Made by a program: the position numbers and the translations under genes. The notes under the pieces were generated by a model that saw nothing but the letters and a program-made list of their open reading frames with translations, did not search any database and had not been told where the DNA came from. A stretch of DNA of 64,000 nt from Timema cristinae. Taxonomy: Eukaryota; Arthropoda; Insecta; Phasmatodea; Timematidae. Shown here piece by piece: positions 1 through 12,205 of the stretch; position 1 is the first letter of the stretch, and the number at the start of each line of letters is the position of its first letter. The stretch is taken from NCBI GenBank assembly GCA_039000515.1, contig JBCFYV010000012.1:126672132-126736131 (forward strand). The letters run 5' to 3'.

Positions 1-1090
1 CGTTAAATATTTTTATCTGGTTGATATGTTAAAAGTGCGTCTTTTGACCGCCAGATAGCATTTATCTGCTAGATAAAATGTATTTATCCATCACATTTTT
101 ATCAGGAGGTTTAAGTACCTGATAACTTTTATCTGAAATTTAAAAGTCGCGTTGCCATAGTTACCTAGTCAACTAAAATAAATCTGTTTTTAGGTTAAAA
201 TCTTGGTTCGCGTGTTTAGTAAGTACAGGCCCAGGTTTTAAATATGTATAAATTTAGAACATTTTATTCACACTTTTATATAAACTGACAAGCTATTTGT
301 ATAGTTATAATTATATAAGAACAAATTATTTAAATGAGAGTACAATAAATGAAATTTTGTAAACGTTGAACTCAGCTATTGCCCACATTTTGGCAGACAC
401 CGAAATTAGTACTTGCAAGACATCTTAGCTTCTGCGCCCACGTGACGCCATCTGTTTACTCACATTCGTTTAACCGCCATTATTTAACAAATGTTGAGCG
501 TTGTCACCACTCGCCAGGTTGTAGAGGTAGCAGCAGGGTTTATACGCATGCGCGCACCAGTAAAACCGGTACCAACCTTGCGTGTTCTGCATAAAATATA
601 TTTATCCTTCAGATAGCTAGCTATCCGGCAGATAAATTCAGTTCATAATACGTGTAAAACATTAAAGAAGCTGATAACCTTTATCTGGTCGCTAACTTTA
701 ACCTCCCGATAGCAATATTTATCCAGGAGTCATAAGACGAGTACAATTTGTAAATAAATCGTTGAGGAATCCCAGTTGATAATATTGACAAAAGCCAGTG
801 AATGAAACACTTTAAGGTCATCCTGTAGCGAAGTTGATAGAATGTTTAGTGTATTTAATATTAATCTGAGAACCTAACGGACCAAGTTACATTTGTTGGT
901 ATCTACGAGCTCAACTCATGGTCTAGATATTATCTGCACAGAACAAGAGACATTCAAGTGTGCGTTGATGCATTATTTAATAGACAACAGCGAAATCAAG
1001 ACAAGTTAAATAGTTTCTAAATATTGATTAAGTGTTTATACGTTTGTTGAATATTTTATTTTAAAATATGTTAAAACAGCACAAAACGAC
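1..1090. other. AT-rich non-coding stretch with two clusters of GATA-type motifs
   Basis: No coding signal is visible; the 71-codon open frame at 379-594 has no recognisable domain. Two blocks, about 1-150 and 595-740, are dense in TTATCTG / CAGATAA / GATAG-type words, often in back-to-back pairs. Such words are binding sites for GATA-family factors, but they may also simply be remnants of an old repeat whose halves share these words. Confidence 0.4.
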
Positions 1091-1104
1091 TCCTGGTGAT
1101 AGCC

Positions 1105-1235
1105 GTATTATCTACAGTCCTGTTTTCATGTATTCATACGTCGGTATTGTAATCTGCAGCGGTCACGTTTGAGAGATATTATCACTATTCATAAAATAAT
1201 AATAATAATAATAATAATACTTTAGTAAAATTGTA
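1105..1235 (+). repeat. Dispersed repeat family D, copy 1
   Basis: Carries the family core (consensus CATGTATTCATACGTCAAG), followed by a block reading roughly TGTGATCTTCAGCTGTCAC and then an A/T-rich tail with AGATATTATCA and AATAAT. The same order recurs near 3520, 9610, 38775, 41105 and 47935. The tail of this copy contains a pure (AAT)n run at about 1193-1219. The class of element is unknown. Confidence 0.6.
1193..1219. repeat. (AAT)n microsatellite
   Basis: About nine perfect AAT triplets, inside the tail of dispersed repeat D copy 1. Confidence 0.9.
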
Positions 1236-1818
1236 TACATTTTGAAAGTAAACTCTTTGGTCTACGACTGCACGGAAAATCGATTAGTGTCACTGAAAAA
1301 AAGCTCTTTTTTGTTTGTGATGAGCTAAAAAAGGTTCAGGCGGCGGAAACTGCCAACTGCTGTATGTAATTACGGAAGTTGTTCAAGCTCATAAGTTGAA
1401 CAAGCACCTCTACTTCATAACTCGATAACGTAATATTCCAAATTGCGAAAGGCTCTCAGATCCGGCGAGAAGATAAGACGCTATCGCCGAGTTGGAGGGA
1501 TGTCCCCTTTGTAAAGGGTGGAGGATGACGCTCTAATGATCCTTGCTTGGCGTTTGAACCGCGAGAGCTGGACAGACGGACCTGGTCGGCGCCACTCAAG
1601 GCGTGTCATCATTACTGTCGAGAGAGGTTTGGCGGTGAAGTAACAAACACAGAGTAATAGCTCTGGGTGCTTACATCGGCGGCGAGGGAGCCCCTAACCC
1701 CTTCCTCTGGCCGACTGCACTCATTCCAGACGATACATATTCGATTCCTGGAGGGTCGACCCCAATATTTACTCTTTGAAAACCATACCATATCACTGTT
1801 TGCAGTGAGTTGTTTTTA
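1236..1818. other. Non-coding stretch, nothing recognised
   Basis: There is no open frame of note. The stretch near 1440-1740 is moderately GC-rich and has tRNA-like fragments, but no complete promoter boxes or cloverleaf could be drawn. Confidence 0.4.
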
Positions 1819-2065
1819 ACACCGCGTCTTACTACCCGTTCGGAGAATACGGATGCTTACTAATTACACTGAGTTAGGGATGAGTAAGGTAGAGTTTAGA
1901 GGAAGTGTACTCACATTTTCGTGGAGGGAGAGTGTAAAAATCAATTTTGGGAAAACCACCCTCATTACAGCCGACTGGGATTCGAACCCCAATATCTCCG
2001 TTAATCATCAGTCCAGTATATTGAAAGAGTGACGCCTTAAACTATTCGGTCATGGAAGCGGGATA
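1819..2065 (-). mobile_element. tRNA-derived SINE, family 1, near full length
   Basis: Read on the minus strand, a tRNA-like head comes first. It has a box-A-like TAAGGCGTCACTCT and a box-B-like GGGGTTCGAATCCC. A body with TTTTCC...CCACGAAAATG...CCTCTAAACTC follows, and then the tail GAACGGGTAGTAAGACGCGG. The same three-part structure recurs about eighteen times in the window in both orientations, which identifies it as a dispersed SINE family and not a functional tRNA gene. Confidence 0.75.
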
Positions 2066-2099
2066 CAGCGTATACCTATCCGGTCTGTATGTGTTTTTT

Positions 2100-2305
2100 A
2101 TTATAATTTTAGGTATTTAACGTGCCCTTTCTGAGCTGACTGATTATATCAGCACACGACTTACAAACTAACTTAATTATAGAACAAGAACAACAGCCAC
2201 TAATTGATCACTGTGAAGAAGGAACACCCAATTTACACAAATATACATATTTCAGCCATGCCGGGAGTCAAACTTAGAACCGCTAGTTGATAGAACCAGG
2301 TCTCA
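2100..2305 (-). mobile_element. tRNA-derived SINE, family 3 (copy 1)
   Basis: Shares with 6140-6345 the words ACTTACAAACTAACTTAA, a TTAATTCATTACTGT-type block, GAAGGAACACCCA and a box-B-like end (GGGAGTCAAACTTAGAACC on the plus strand). The body differs from SINE family 1. This copy is diverged. Confidence 0.55.
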
Positions 2306-2328
2306 ACATTCCTACATAAGAGGCAACA

Positions 2329-2645
2329 TTGTTCCACACCAGGCACAGGAATCATTGTTCCACGCCAGGCACAGGAATCATTGTTACACACCAGGCACAG
2401 GAATCATTGTTCCACACCAGGCACAGGAATCATTGTTCCACGCCAGGCACAGGAATCATTGTTACACACCAGGCACAGGAATCATTTTTCCATACCAGAC
2501 ACAGGAATCGTTCCACACCAGACACAGGAATCGTTGTTCCACGCCAGGCACAGGAATCATTGTTCCATACCAGACACAGGAATCGTTGTTCCACACCAGA
2601 CACAGGAATCGTTCCATACCAGGCACAGGAATCATTGTTCCATAA
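2329..2645. repeat. Minisatellite, ~26-bp unit, about 12 copies
   Basis: Head-to-tail copies built on CCAGGCACAGGAATCATTGT. Variants carry CCAGACACAGG, and some units are shortened by 3 bp. Because 26 is not a multiple of three, all three plus frames stay open and read the same histidine/threonine-rich peptides in rotation. This shows the open frames are a by-product of repetition and are not genes. Confidence 0.9.
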
Positions 2646-3515
2646 CTACTTTCTTCTCCATACATCTTTGCAACCATAAAATCTCAGCACTACAATTGAA
2701 GAAGTTCCATCGCGTCCTATTTTCTGAGAAATGTGCAGTTTATTTCTCCTAAAATACGGAGAACGATAAGAAGTGACACAGACAGTTCCCTCCAATTGTA
2801 ATGTTCCCTCCCCCCCCCCCCCCTCCAGTCGTGAAACACCTTAAATATCTTGCAAACTTGTTGAGTAATCAAATATACGGCTTTATAAGTTACTAGCAGA
2901 CTTAACCAGCTTTGCCCGGGGTAGCCATGGAATTAATAAGCATCTCTTTTCTTAGAACTGGCACAAAAAAATCTCTTCTTTCTATTTTTCCAACCCAGTT
3001 TTTAGTAAATTTTAAAAAATCTTACCCAAATCGTAAAATTCTATCTTCTAGCTCCACATGTTTGCCCACGGGGCTGGGCTGCGAGTTTTAAAATGGCAGT
3101 CCTCTGTGTGTGTTGGGTTGGATACCATGCAACACTCATCACAGACAGACAAACTATTTTACTAACATAGATTCACCTGCACTGCTCCCAGAATACTCAC
3201 AAGTCGCTTGTTTCTCACGGTAATTTACTTGTACTGAATTCAGTAGGTAAACATCGCTCGCGTGTTGGGGTGTCAGTGACAGTCAGGTCCTATTTGATGA
3301 CCAGAACTGTAACTTCTCACGGTACAATCTCCTTGACATTGGTCACACAATCCCACAATCCCAGGTCTAATTTTCGCGAAACTGCGGCAACAACAAGGTA
3401 ATCCATTGTAATCCATCTTTCTGCTCTGGCGCGCTTGTCTGCGAGCAAGAGTGGGACATGTGCCTTATAAAGACGTTAACGGTCTATATTCCCCATTTTA
3501 TTACTGATGGAAGAG
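2646..3515. other. Non-coding; old dispersed repeat fragment and poly-C run
   Basis: A run of fourteen C lies near 2810-2823. The stretch 2885-3185 begins AGCAGACTTAACCAGCTTTG and ends with CACAGACAGACAAAC, the style of a widespread invertebrate interspersed repeat, though its class cannot be fixed here. No gene was found. Confidence 0.4.
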
Positions 3516-3519
3516 GTAC

Positions 3520-3600
3520 TAGATCTACTTTCACGTATTCATACGTCAAGTCATATGCAGAGGTCACCTTAGATATATTAAATATGAAAAACAATCATAA
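3520..3600 (+). repeat. Dispersed repeat family D, copy 2 (short)
   Basis: TAGATCTACTTTCACGTATT followed by CATACGTCAAGTCATATG and an AGATATATTAAATATGA tail. It matches the copy at 47935 including the preceding TAGATCTACTTTC. Confidence 0.6.
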
Positions 3601-6139
3601 TAGGCCCATGTGAACACAAGAGTTTCAATTTCGAATCGAATCTTATGCCCAAAAATAATCTGAGTCGGATCCGAATAGAATATGATACTTTTTTTTATCA
3701 AATCAAATGTGTGTTAAATATTCCACAATTCTAATATTTTTAATCCAATCCGATAATAAAATATATACCTATATATTTTTGATTTTGATAATAATTTTAT
3801 AAACATTTAGGTTACTAAAAAATAATGTAATCAAGTGACCTAGCTTCAAAAGTTGAGTAAAATCTAACCCCACCAGCTTTTTAATCATAGTACTAAAGTT
3901 TATTAATTTTCACAAAATGTGGGCCTAGCTATTTTTTTAAATACTAAATATTCTCTATCACAAACAACTGCCCCCCTCCCCCACCCCCCGCCCTTCATTA
4001 ACGAGCTGGAACTAAAACTCTTCACTCTTCCACGCAACTGGTTTCCGCTCTCATATTAATTCGTTAATTAAGTAGGAATTATAGATTAAAATTTAGAGAT
4101 AAGCCCATCGATTCCGACTCTAGAATTAATTTAGATTCAAAATTTCGAATTGAATAAGAATTTTTCCAATATTAATATTTAAAACTTTGAATCTAATTCA
4201 AATCATAGTGATATTCTGGTTCGAATTCGAGATTTCAAAAGTTGTAATGCTGACAACAACAAATAGGGGTTTAGTTTCCCCCCGACCAGAATCGATTGAG
4301 AACACATAGATCCAATGTCAGGCAAGCTTCATCAAGTACTTATAATAATGTAGCTTTAGTTGTGTAATTTTAATAAATGGACTTAATTTTAAAAGTACAA
4401 GTATATTGCTATGGTTTTATTATTTATGCGAAAATATATGTTTTGTTCCAGAAATAAGAGAGCTTCACTTATTAAAACGACATAAACGCCAATTCGTATA
4501 TAATATATAACAATAATTGGTTCAATTCATGCAACATAGAATGTAAATAATATATAAACATAGATTTCAAAAACTAATACATTTTATATGGTTTGATTTT
4601 ATATAAATTATATTTGTTTTATTGGAAAAACCCACATTTTATATAATAACAAAATTAAATTACAATTTAAATTATATTTAGAATTGTATTAGTTAAAGTT
4701 TTTGAAGAAAATATTGGGTGTTCCTATTTAAATACATTTCAATTTTAATTATCAGATTGGCTAGAAATAATTGTTCACTTATTTGAAATTAGTGTCAATG
4801 ATATCCATGCACGTCAATCATTCATCTATATAAGACAATTCCAAGATATTCACCTGCTAGTGTGTGGTGCTTGTAGTCTCTAACCACTAAGCTATATCAA
4901 TGGACAGACAAACCTTGTTCAATACGGTATCTAGATAACCAACCAGACGAGCCCATTGACCTGAACTCGCCTCTGACTATTAAGACGGTAATCTGTGCTA
5001 TAGACCCTTGTTGCAAGCAGCTGTCACAAGCAATTCATCTCTCAACATTTCTCCCAAGGTTTACCTGAGTCTTCCGCTCCACCTTCAGGAGGTAAATACA
5101 AGAATTCCCGCGAGCAGGTACAGGAACTGGCAGAGAATGTTGGTTCATTTATGTGCTCGGCTTGGAGTGACTAATATCTTAACCTACAACATCACAAATG
5201 TGCCAAAGTAAAACTTGATCTACCTGGGGTCTATCAGTGCTGGTACCACAGTCCATATAGAGGTTTAGTTGGTCCAATATTGGCGGGAATCACATGTGTA
5301 CACACGTGTGTTTTCATTAATGTTAGTAGCCTTGTCTAACCCCAAACCTTCATCCCAAAATAAAGATATAAACAATAAACTTGTGAACGTACGCAGTATT
5401 TCTAATATTAACTACTTTGTCGTTATTTCGTGATAGCTATCATTAGTTTTTCAGTTTCCCTACTGAATTAAGTACTAAAACATCACTATTGGGCATTGAT
5501 ACACAGGTCAATAGATTGAAGAGGTCGTTCAATCGTTCCAAAGTAGCTTGTTGGGGGAAAACAGCCCCTTGGAGGTGAAAGGAAGGAGTGCTAACCACTC
5601 TCCTATCCATATCACTCACGTCTAATGTTTAACATTGACGGTTTTTAAGGAAATTACAAGGTGGGCTCGACAGGCGATGTCTTACTGCTGTCAATCTGTC
5701 AAATGAGAGGATAGTTACATCTCTCTTCATTGAACAACGCTGATTGGACCGAACAACTGTCAGGATTTATAAACACAGATACTTTTCTCATCTTAAGGGC
5801 ACCACCTACTTGAAGAAACATATCATCTTCACACATCAATATTTCTCATGAGACTAACAGTTCTGAAACCTTATAAATGTGTCAATTATCCTAAGATCTT
5901 CTGTTGCTGGTTCATTTTGTTAATGTCTTATTGGTCTATCGGCTGATATAGTTATGTTATAATAATTTAATTTGATTTCAGAGCTAAGATCTTTATCGGG
6001 AAATGTTCAAACTCTAGTGTTAATTCATTTTAGTGCATATATATTCTTGAAAACTATTTAATACTATATATATACATATATGTACACATATAAACAAAAA
6101 CACCATATATATATGGGTTTTTACTCCTTTTTTTTCATT
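3601..6139. other. AT-rich non-coding stretch
   Basis: The sequence is very AT-rich, with a C-rich patch at about 3970-3993 and TA-rich simple sequence at about 6060-6115. The 67-codon open frame at 5008-5211 shows no known domain. No gene, RNA gene or complete element was recognised. Confidence 0.5.
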
Positions 6140-6345
6140 TTATTTGAGGTAAGCTCACATGATTTATAAACTAACTTAAATCTTAAACGACACATCCTTC
6201 TCCCAGTCGTTAATTCATTACTGTAGAAAAAGAACCCCACATTTTGTCAATGATATATATTTTGGTCATGACAGGAATTGAACCCGGGACCCTTAGCTCA
6301 GTAGAAGGACTCACTACGGACTGAGCTAAGGTGCCTGAATCAAGC
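6140..6345 (-). mobile_element. tRNA-derived SINE, family 3 (copy 2)
   Basis: On the minus strand the head reads CACCTTAGCTCAGTCCGTAG (box A-like) and later GGTCCCGGGTTCAATTCC (box B-like), about the spacing of a tRNA. A perfect acceptor stem cannot be drawn. The body is shared with 2100-2305. A decayed tRNA gene is the alternative; the shared body favours a SINE. Confidence 0.6.
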
Positions 6346-7868
6346 ATATATAAATATAAATATACAGTTATAATATAGACATATATATATTTTTATATGT
6401 ATATTTTAAAAACCTCTCTCTTTATATATATATAATCTACTGGCATGAGTGAGTTTGAAGCTAGTATTAAATATATAAATATGTCAAGTTCAAATGTGTT
6501 AAAATGAATTAACTACTCTAAGAAATTTCAGGGACATTTTATTGTGGTTTTTCTCCCCTCTTTGAAGGCAACCGGCATCACGTATTAGCGGTAATTAAAT
6601 GGCAATCAGTTGGAACTATCGATGATTTGGACCGAAAGCCACAATGACAAGGTGCGATTGCGGGTCATTAGTGCATTTTCCGCACTTTTAGCTCGTCTGT
6701 AATTTGTGTTGCTCGCCGACACGGCGTGGTTGGACCCTTTGAGCCTCTGATTGTCACTAACCCTCCTAACAGAAGTGTATTAGGCTGACAGACAAAAAGA
6801 TTAATAATTGATATCACTCCGCCGGACTTAAGATTGTAACAATAGTCGATCTCTAATGTTAGTTATATGACGTTAAATTGGGAGAAAATAATATTTGAAA
6901 ACATACAATTTTGTTCTAATAAAATTAGCAATTAACTAAAAAAACTTGTATTTATGTTTTGATTTATAAAAATTATATATGTGGTATAAAGATTTTCAAA
7001 TATTAATAATTTGTTAATATTCGATCTTATATACTTGAAAAAATGGCTTGATTTTGTTTGTATTTTTAAAAAAATTCGTATATTTAATTATAAATATATT
7101 GGAACCAACTTTTTTATTGTCTGGAGCTTTATGAAAATTTTAAAAACTAAATTATTTAACTTCTATAATGTCGCAAATATGTTATTATGTTTTTATAAAA
7201 TATGTTTTATTTAAATATATTCCTTATTGTGTCTAATTCTAGAAAATATATGATGACTTCTTGACCAAAGTCTGAGTCTCGGACCCCGGCTAGGATCACT
7301 GATAAGGTTTGTGATAAATTATATACTACTTTTTATTTTCTCTCAAATGTGAGTACATTCGCTCTAAATTATACTTTTCTACTTTCTATTTCACTAGTGT
7401 AAAAATTAAGACAGCGCGGAAGGGTAGTAATACCAAGATCACGATAAAAAAAAGTCAAAGTCGATCTTTTAAAATATAATCCAAATCACTTAACGTATTT
7501 TTAATTTTTTCGTAATTACATTGGTTTGGGAGTTGTATTCTTTTTGTCTTGTGAATATTATGTTTGTAATGATATCAGACATTCATCTTGCGGTACAGTA
7601 GCTCTTTCAGGAGTAAACTAACTTTCACATGAACTAGGAAACCTCCTTCCTATTGATATCCTTGGCGGGCTCTAAACATTTCAAAATGGGCTAACAAACT
7701 ACGAGATAGGCCTAAATGATATCCTGGGAAAAGTAAATAATCAACTAAACTACTTGCGTGTAGAACTCTTGTAAAATGGAGCTATGACCTCACTGGTGCG
7801 TCTCACTGCAACCGTTAGGGTTGTGCGCATGTAATAATAATTAATAATAATAATAATATCGTCTTTAT
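6346..7868. other. AT-rich non-coding stretch
   Basis: Extremely A/T-rich, with TA-rich simple sequence near 6360-6440 and a TAATAATAATAATAAT run at about 7832-7858. The 67-codon frame at 7011-7214 is a lysine/phenylalanine/isoleucine-rich product of AT-rich sequence. Nothing recognisable. Confidence 0.5.
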
Positions 7869-7869
7869 T

Positions 7870-7975
7870 TGGATAAAGACAAGGCCAGCACCTTTTCTTA
7901 CAGTTAAACTCTAATGTGTTAGTAACGAATAAGGTTGAATTTAGAACAGGTCATAAGACGCGGTGATATATATAA
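7870..7975 (+). mobile_element. SINE family 1, tail fragment
   Basis: Only the 3' part is present: TAATGTGTTAGTAACGAATA, then GAACAGGTCATAAGACGCGG, which corresponds to the family tail GAACGGGTAGTAAGACGCGG. Confidence 0.5.
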
Positions 7976-8604
7976 ATACCGTGGGTATACCCATCGATCA
8001 AACCCAGTTTGGGTATAATGTACCCATGTACCCCCTCTCAGGTCACTGCACTAGATCAAACAAGAATAAGTATAGCTCGTGCAAGTATTCCGTGTGATAT
8101 ATCCGTTCGACTCCGCCGCAGTGCCATTTCCTGAAAGTAATCAAGACCACTTGTAGTCTCGTCGTGCCGAGCTGAAGAATGATTGAGATTCCTTGGAGCA
8201 TCTCGTTACGGATGTGATTGAGTCGTTATGGATGATGAGTGGCCAGAATGTGATTTCGGGAGCTTTTTTTCCCACTATAATTGTGTGTGCGCTCCTGAAA
8301 CATCTTCCTGGTATCGTTTTAAAAACAGTGAGCCATTTGTACTACTCGTGTTTGTTTACGGCGCACTTACCGTCCATACCTACAAACAAATATAGTCCCT
8401 AATGACCTGTGCGTTAGGAATAATAGAAACGAAACACGGTTCTCATTAAGGAGGTCGCAGAACCAGGTTGTGCCGCTCCGTGTAGGTACAGACTGGCCAC
8501 CCCCTCTTTATCCCCCAGATTTAAACACACACTATACATGCTGCACTCAAATGTTCAGACCACTACAAATAGAGTGCTCACCTCGAGTGTCTTGTGGTGA
8601 GTGC

Positions 8605-8790
8605 TCACCTCAAGAGTTCAAACACAACTTCCTTAGGAGGGGAAGTAAGGTTGCTGGTCCCATGTCGAATATTACTTTTAGAAGAACCCTGGAAGTTTAG
8701 GAAAATACCTTTACCGGCAAAATTGGTGGGCACTTTCACTCTCGCTCATAGAACTTCTCTTGTGCTGATATAACCAGTCGGTTCAGAGAG
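8605..8790 (+). mobile_element. SINE family 2 (copy 1, 5'-truncated)
   Basis: Contains GGAGGGGAAGTAA, CCCTGGAAGTTTAGG and then AAATACCTTTACCGGCAAAA followed by TTGGTGGGC. These words are shared in the same order with 20720-21005, where a tRNA-like head is also present. Confidence 0.65.
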
Positions 8791-8904
8791 TACTACTACT
8801 AATCATAATAACCTTATCTTCCATTGTACTGTGATTGAAAGAAGTTCCTCCTATATTCATCGTTCTCTGTCCCCAGCTTCTAGTCATATATACACTTGTA
8901 ATAA

Positions 8905-9128
8905 GACCCGTATTGGTGGGCGCGCCGACTAGGCGCTCGTTCATCCAGCATGGTACAACAGTTTCGGTCGGATCTATCAAGGGTGGGTCTTCCTAAATGG
9001 TTTCCCACTCTCCTTCCAAGCAAATGAGGCTAGTTTACATCTAAAATGCTTCCTTCCTCATCCCTATCCCAGTAGAGTAGTAATCATACCTGCATACAAC
9101 CTGAACAGGTATTAAGACGCGGTTATAA
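8905..9128 (+). mobile_element. SINE family 1, plus orientation
   Basis: Head with GACTAGGCGCTCG, then the family body CTTCCTAAATGGTTTCCCAC, GCTTCCTTCCTCATCCCTA and CAGTAGAGTAGTAATCATAC, and the tail ending ATTAAGACGCGGT. The box-B region is decayed. Confidence 0.65.
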
Positions 9129-9164
9129 AAACAAATGGGGTAATATGAGGTAGAATAGAAACGG

Positions 9165-9350
9165 TATATTCTAGGAACCTAAGCTGGTTCCGGATCTGAT
9201 TGAAGAATCTATGGAACCGTAGTATATAATAACAAAGTTAAACAATTCACAGATTATAAACTGTATATTCTAGAACCTAAGCTGGTTCGGTTCTGATTGA
9301 AGAATCTATGGAACCGTAGTATATAATACAAAGTTAAACAATTCAAAGGA
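9165..9350. repeat. Two-copy tandem duplication, ~93-bp unit
   Basis: The block from GTATATTCTAGAACC through TGGAACCGTAGTATATAATA to GTTAAACAATTCA appears twice in direct succession, with a few single-base indels between copies. No coding content. Confidence 0.85.
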
Positions 9351-9604
9351 TTGGGAATAAAAACGGGTAGTTGGGACATTTGGAAATAATGTTTGTTGGG
9401 TTAATCAAAATACACTTTAATAATATTCTTTGACAATTATTACAAAATCTTTGGTATAGGAATATTACGTAACGCTCAAACAAATATCTCAAGTTTTGTG
9501 GATGTACAAATAACACAGTGCATTCAACTACAAATCTGAATGTTCATTTAACCGTGTGGATAGAGCACGGTTAAAAGGACAGGATCCGATAGTTACAAAC
9601 GTTA

Positions 9605-9725
9605 TTTAAAATACTTTCATATATTCATACGTCAATTCGTGTGATATTCAGCTCTCATTTTTGTTATAATTAAATAGCCATTAGAATATACTACTAATAC
9701 AGTAGAATGTCATCAAAGCTGATCA
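9605..9725 (+). repeat. Dispersed repeat family D, copy 3
   Basis: TACTTTCATATATTCATACG, TCAATTCGTGTGATATTCAG, then an A/T-rich tail. More diverged than the other copies. Confidence 0.5.
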
Positions 9726-11500
9726 CAAGTTTATCTGTCACAGACTGTCCTTTCTACCATGTTCTTACTTTACAGAACAACCTAGAATATAAACAAACAA
9801 AAACTAGCCTCATGTTGAAACATTATTTGAGGGCAACATTTTAATCTTCTGCAAGCAAAATTCTGTTTAACATAAACAAAGCGGCCCTTCCACGCGTTAT
9901 TGATGAGTTTAGATGTACACACTTGATTATCTTCAGAACCGCTTAAACTAACTCGGAACCTCTTAACAAGAGACGGACTCTGCATCTCTTTACAAACTAT
10001 GAATCAGGGCCACACCTTTGTTCAAACTTCAGGTTCTCTAGTTTATTAAAACACAGAGTTTACAACTGTACTTTTCATATCTAGAGTCTTATCTGCTTTT
10101 TTTTTAACATTAATATTATATTGCCACAGTAATTAATTGTAATCTGATAAAAAAAATATGTTTTAAGGATTCGTGTAGTACCACTTATTATTTAATTGTC
10201 AACATGAATGATATTTTATAAGTCTTATGTTTATAAAAATATAATATTATTTATCTAAAACAGGAACAACTGTTATGTATCATGTGTGTATGTGTGTATG
10301 TGTGTATGTGTGGACATGAGTTGAGATTTGTCCAAAGGAAAACCTACTGAACAATGTAATGTGCACATTCATATTAATAGAACAATCAATTCAAGTGATG
10401 TACTTTGAGATCAAATAAAACCCTACACCAAAACAAGTCTTGAGAAGCAAACGTTTCAAAAGCATTATTTTTAACATACAACAATAAAACGCAATGGAAG
10501 TTATAATAAATGTAATAAATGAAAGAATTTAAAGTTTCACATCAGATCTCATCTTTGCTGTGTTCATATTGATTCACATGTTAGCCGAAAAACAGAGCAG
10601 AGTCTGTCCGTCTGTCGTAACAATTCACGCGCTACTGTAAACGTATGTGGACCCATAATGCTTTGCAACACCAACTATAAACAGATAATTACCGACATGT
10701 TGTATCCCATAGTGGATTAAAAGCTCTCTTAGATTACTTTCACAATGGATGTCCTCAGAACCTGACCTACACACGAGTTATTTAAAATAATTTCAGAACA
10801 GTAGACGCAGCTGTCTGCTAGTCTCTTGGGTGCGCACTGAGTCAGTTGGTTTTGAAATTTGATTGGGTCCCTCAAGCTGATGTTATCGCGCAGAAGAAGG
10901 AAAGCTGAAGTTATATCAAGTCACGCTGAGCGGACAACGCCGATGAGGCTAACATCTTGTGATTGGCTCAGAGCGTGTCACGTGATTATGTCTATGCTCT
11001 TGTTTTCGGGCCAACTTGTGAATCCACAGTAACGCAATCTAAAACAAATATCGATCCGACAAGATATCGATAAACTTAATAGTTCTTTACACAGGAAGTC
11101 AGTTTTATGTATTTTGCCAATTATTGTAAACATTGTTGTTTATTAAGTAAACTCTAAGCAGCTGATCCACCAAAATAAGTACATGGATATTAAAGATAGA
11201 AGCAAACACTTTCAAAAACATCTCCACAAGTCAACACTTTCACAAACTAAATTTAAAAACCCTTTATTTGGAAATAAGTATTTATTAGAATTTATGAAAC
11301 AAACATTTTATATTTAAATAGGACGTTGTTTATTCCGTTTATCTGATCTCGTGACAAACCTAGGGAAAACAAAGCTGCACGTTTGTTTCCCCTGGAAGGT
11401 AGGGGACCATCAGCGACACTACTTGTTCAGAATCTGGGAAGTGTAACGAATCGGGGCACGCGGAATATATGCCACACGTATCCAGTCTCGTTTGGAGAGA
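9726..11500. other. Non-coding stretch with a (TGTGTGTA)n microsatellite
   Basis: A short GTATGTGT microsatellite lies at about 10283-10312. Around 10960-10990 an ATTGGC (CCAAT box on the other strand) and a CACGTG E-box lie within about 30 bp, a promoter-like combination, but no exon follows in either direction. No gene was recognised. Confidence 0.4.
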
Positions 11501-11504
11501 ACGG

Positions 11505-11640
11505 GGTTTGAATCTCAGCTGGATAGGTTGGAATTGATTTGTTCCTAAATGGGTTACCACTTTTACTGCGTAAATGTGGGCACATTTCTTCTAATCTGTT
11601 CCGTAAAAAGTAATCCATACCTCACTAACGTGGGTAATTA
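11505..11640 (+). mobile_element. SINE family 1, partial
   Basis: Starts at the box-B-like GGGGTTTGAATCTC and continues into the family body TTCCTAAATGGGTTACCACT and GCGTAAATGTGGGCACATTT. The tRNA-like 5' part and the tail are missing. Confidence 0.6.
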
Positions 11641-11679
11641 AATTGTGTGTCTGAATGCTGACTTCTAGGTCGTAGGTAG

Positions 11680-12205
11680 AGATGTGAACAAAGTATCGAT
11701 ACTTTACTAATATCGATATTTTACTTTCGATACTAGTATTTTAACTCGATATTTTACTGATATTAGTACACACACTCCGGTATCGGATCGGTGACAAATG
11801 ACCCTGTTTCTCAATTCTCAATCATTTTCTGCCTGACAAGCAACTTTAGCATTCAATCTCTTTTAGCTCATAATTAACAGCTGATCTTCCCTCTTTGTTT
11901 ATCAATACCTGGAGGGTTGGGTGGCAACCAGTCTACTACCCCCTCCCTCTTATCAACAAGCAAGGTCATCACAAAATAAACAACATAAGTTTTGTAGATC
12001 TCATTGAACTCAAGGGTGCCTCAAGTAAACGAAGTAGAAATGTTATGTGCGTAATTCAAGCAGGTGAAGCAGTGTATTCTTCTTTTGTTTGTAAATAGTT
12101 CATCTATCTTGATAGGGCATATAAACGACGAATGTCCAGATTGCAATTTCGATACCGATACTTACTGTTATCGATACTTTGATCTCGAACACACTTACAA
12201 AGCCA
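11680..12205. mobile_element. Possible non-autonomous hAT-like DNA transposon
   Basis: The left end reads AGAGATGTGAACAAAGTATC and is rich in ATCGATA words. The right end, reverse-complemented, also has CAAAGTATCGATA close to its terminus. The ends share this inverted 13-mer but are otherwise imperfect, and I could not fix a target-site duplication. The 67-codon frame at 11895-12098 inside has no domain that I can name. Tentative. Confidence 0.35.

Noticed and set aside
6270..6345. Functional tRNA gene on the minus strand
   Set aside because: Box A and box B are recognisable but the acceptor stem does not pair, and the adjoining body is shared with another locus, so it is a SINE head.
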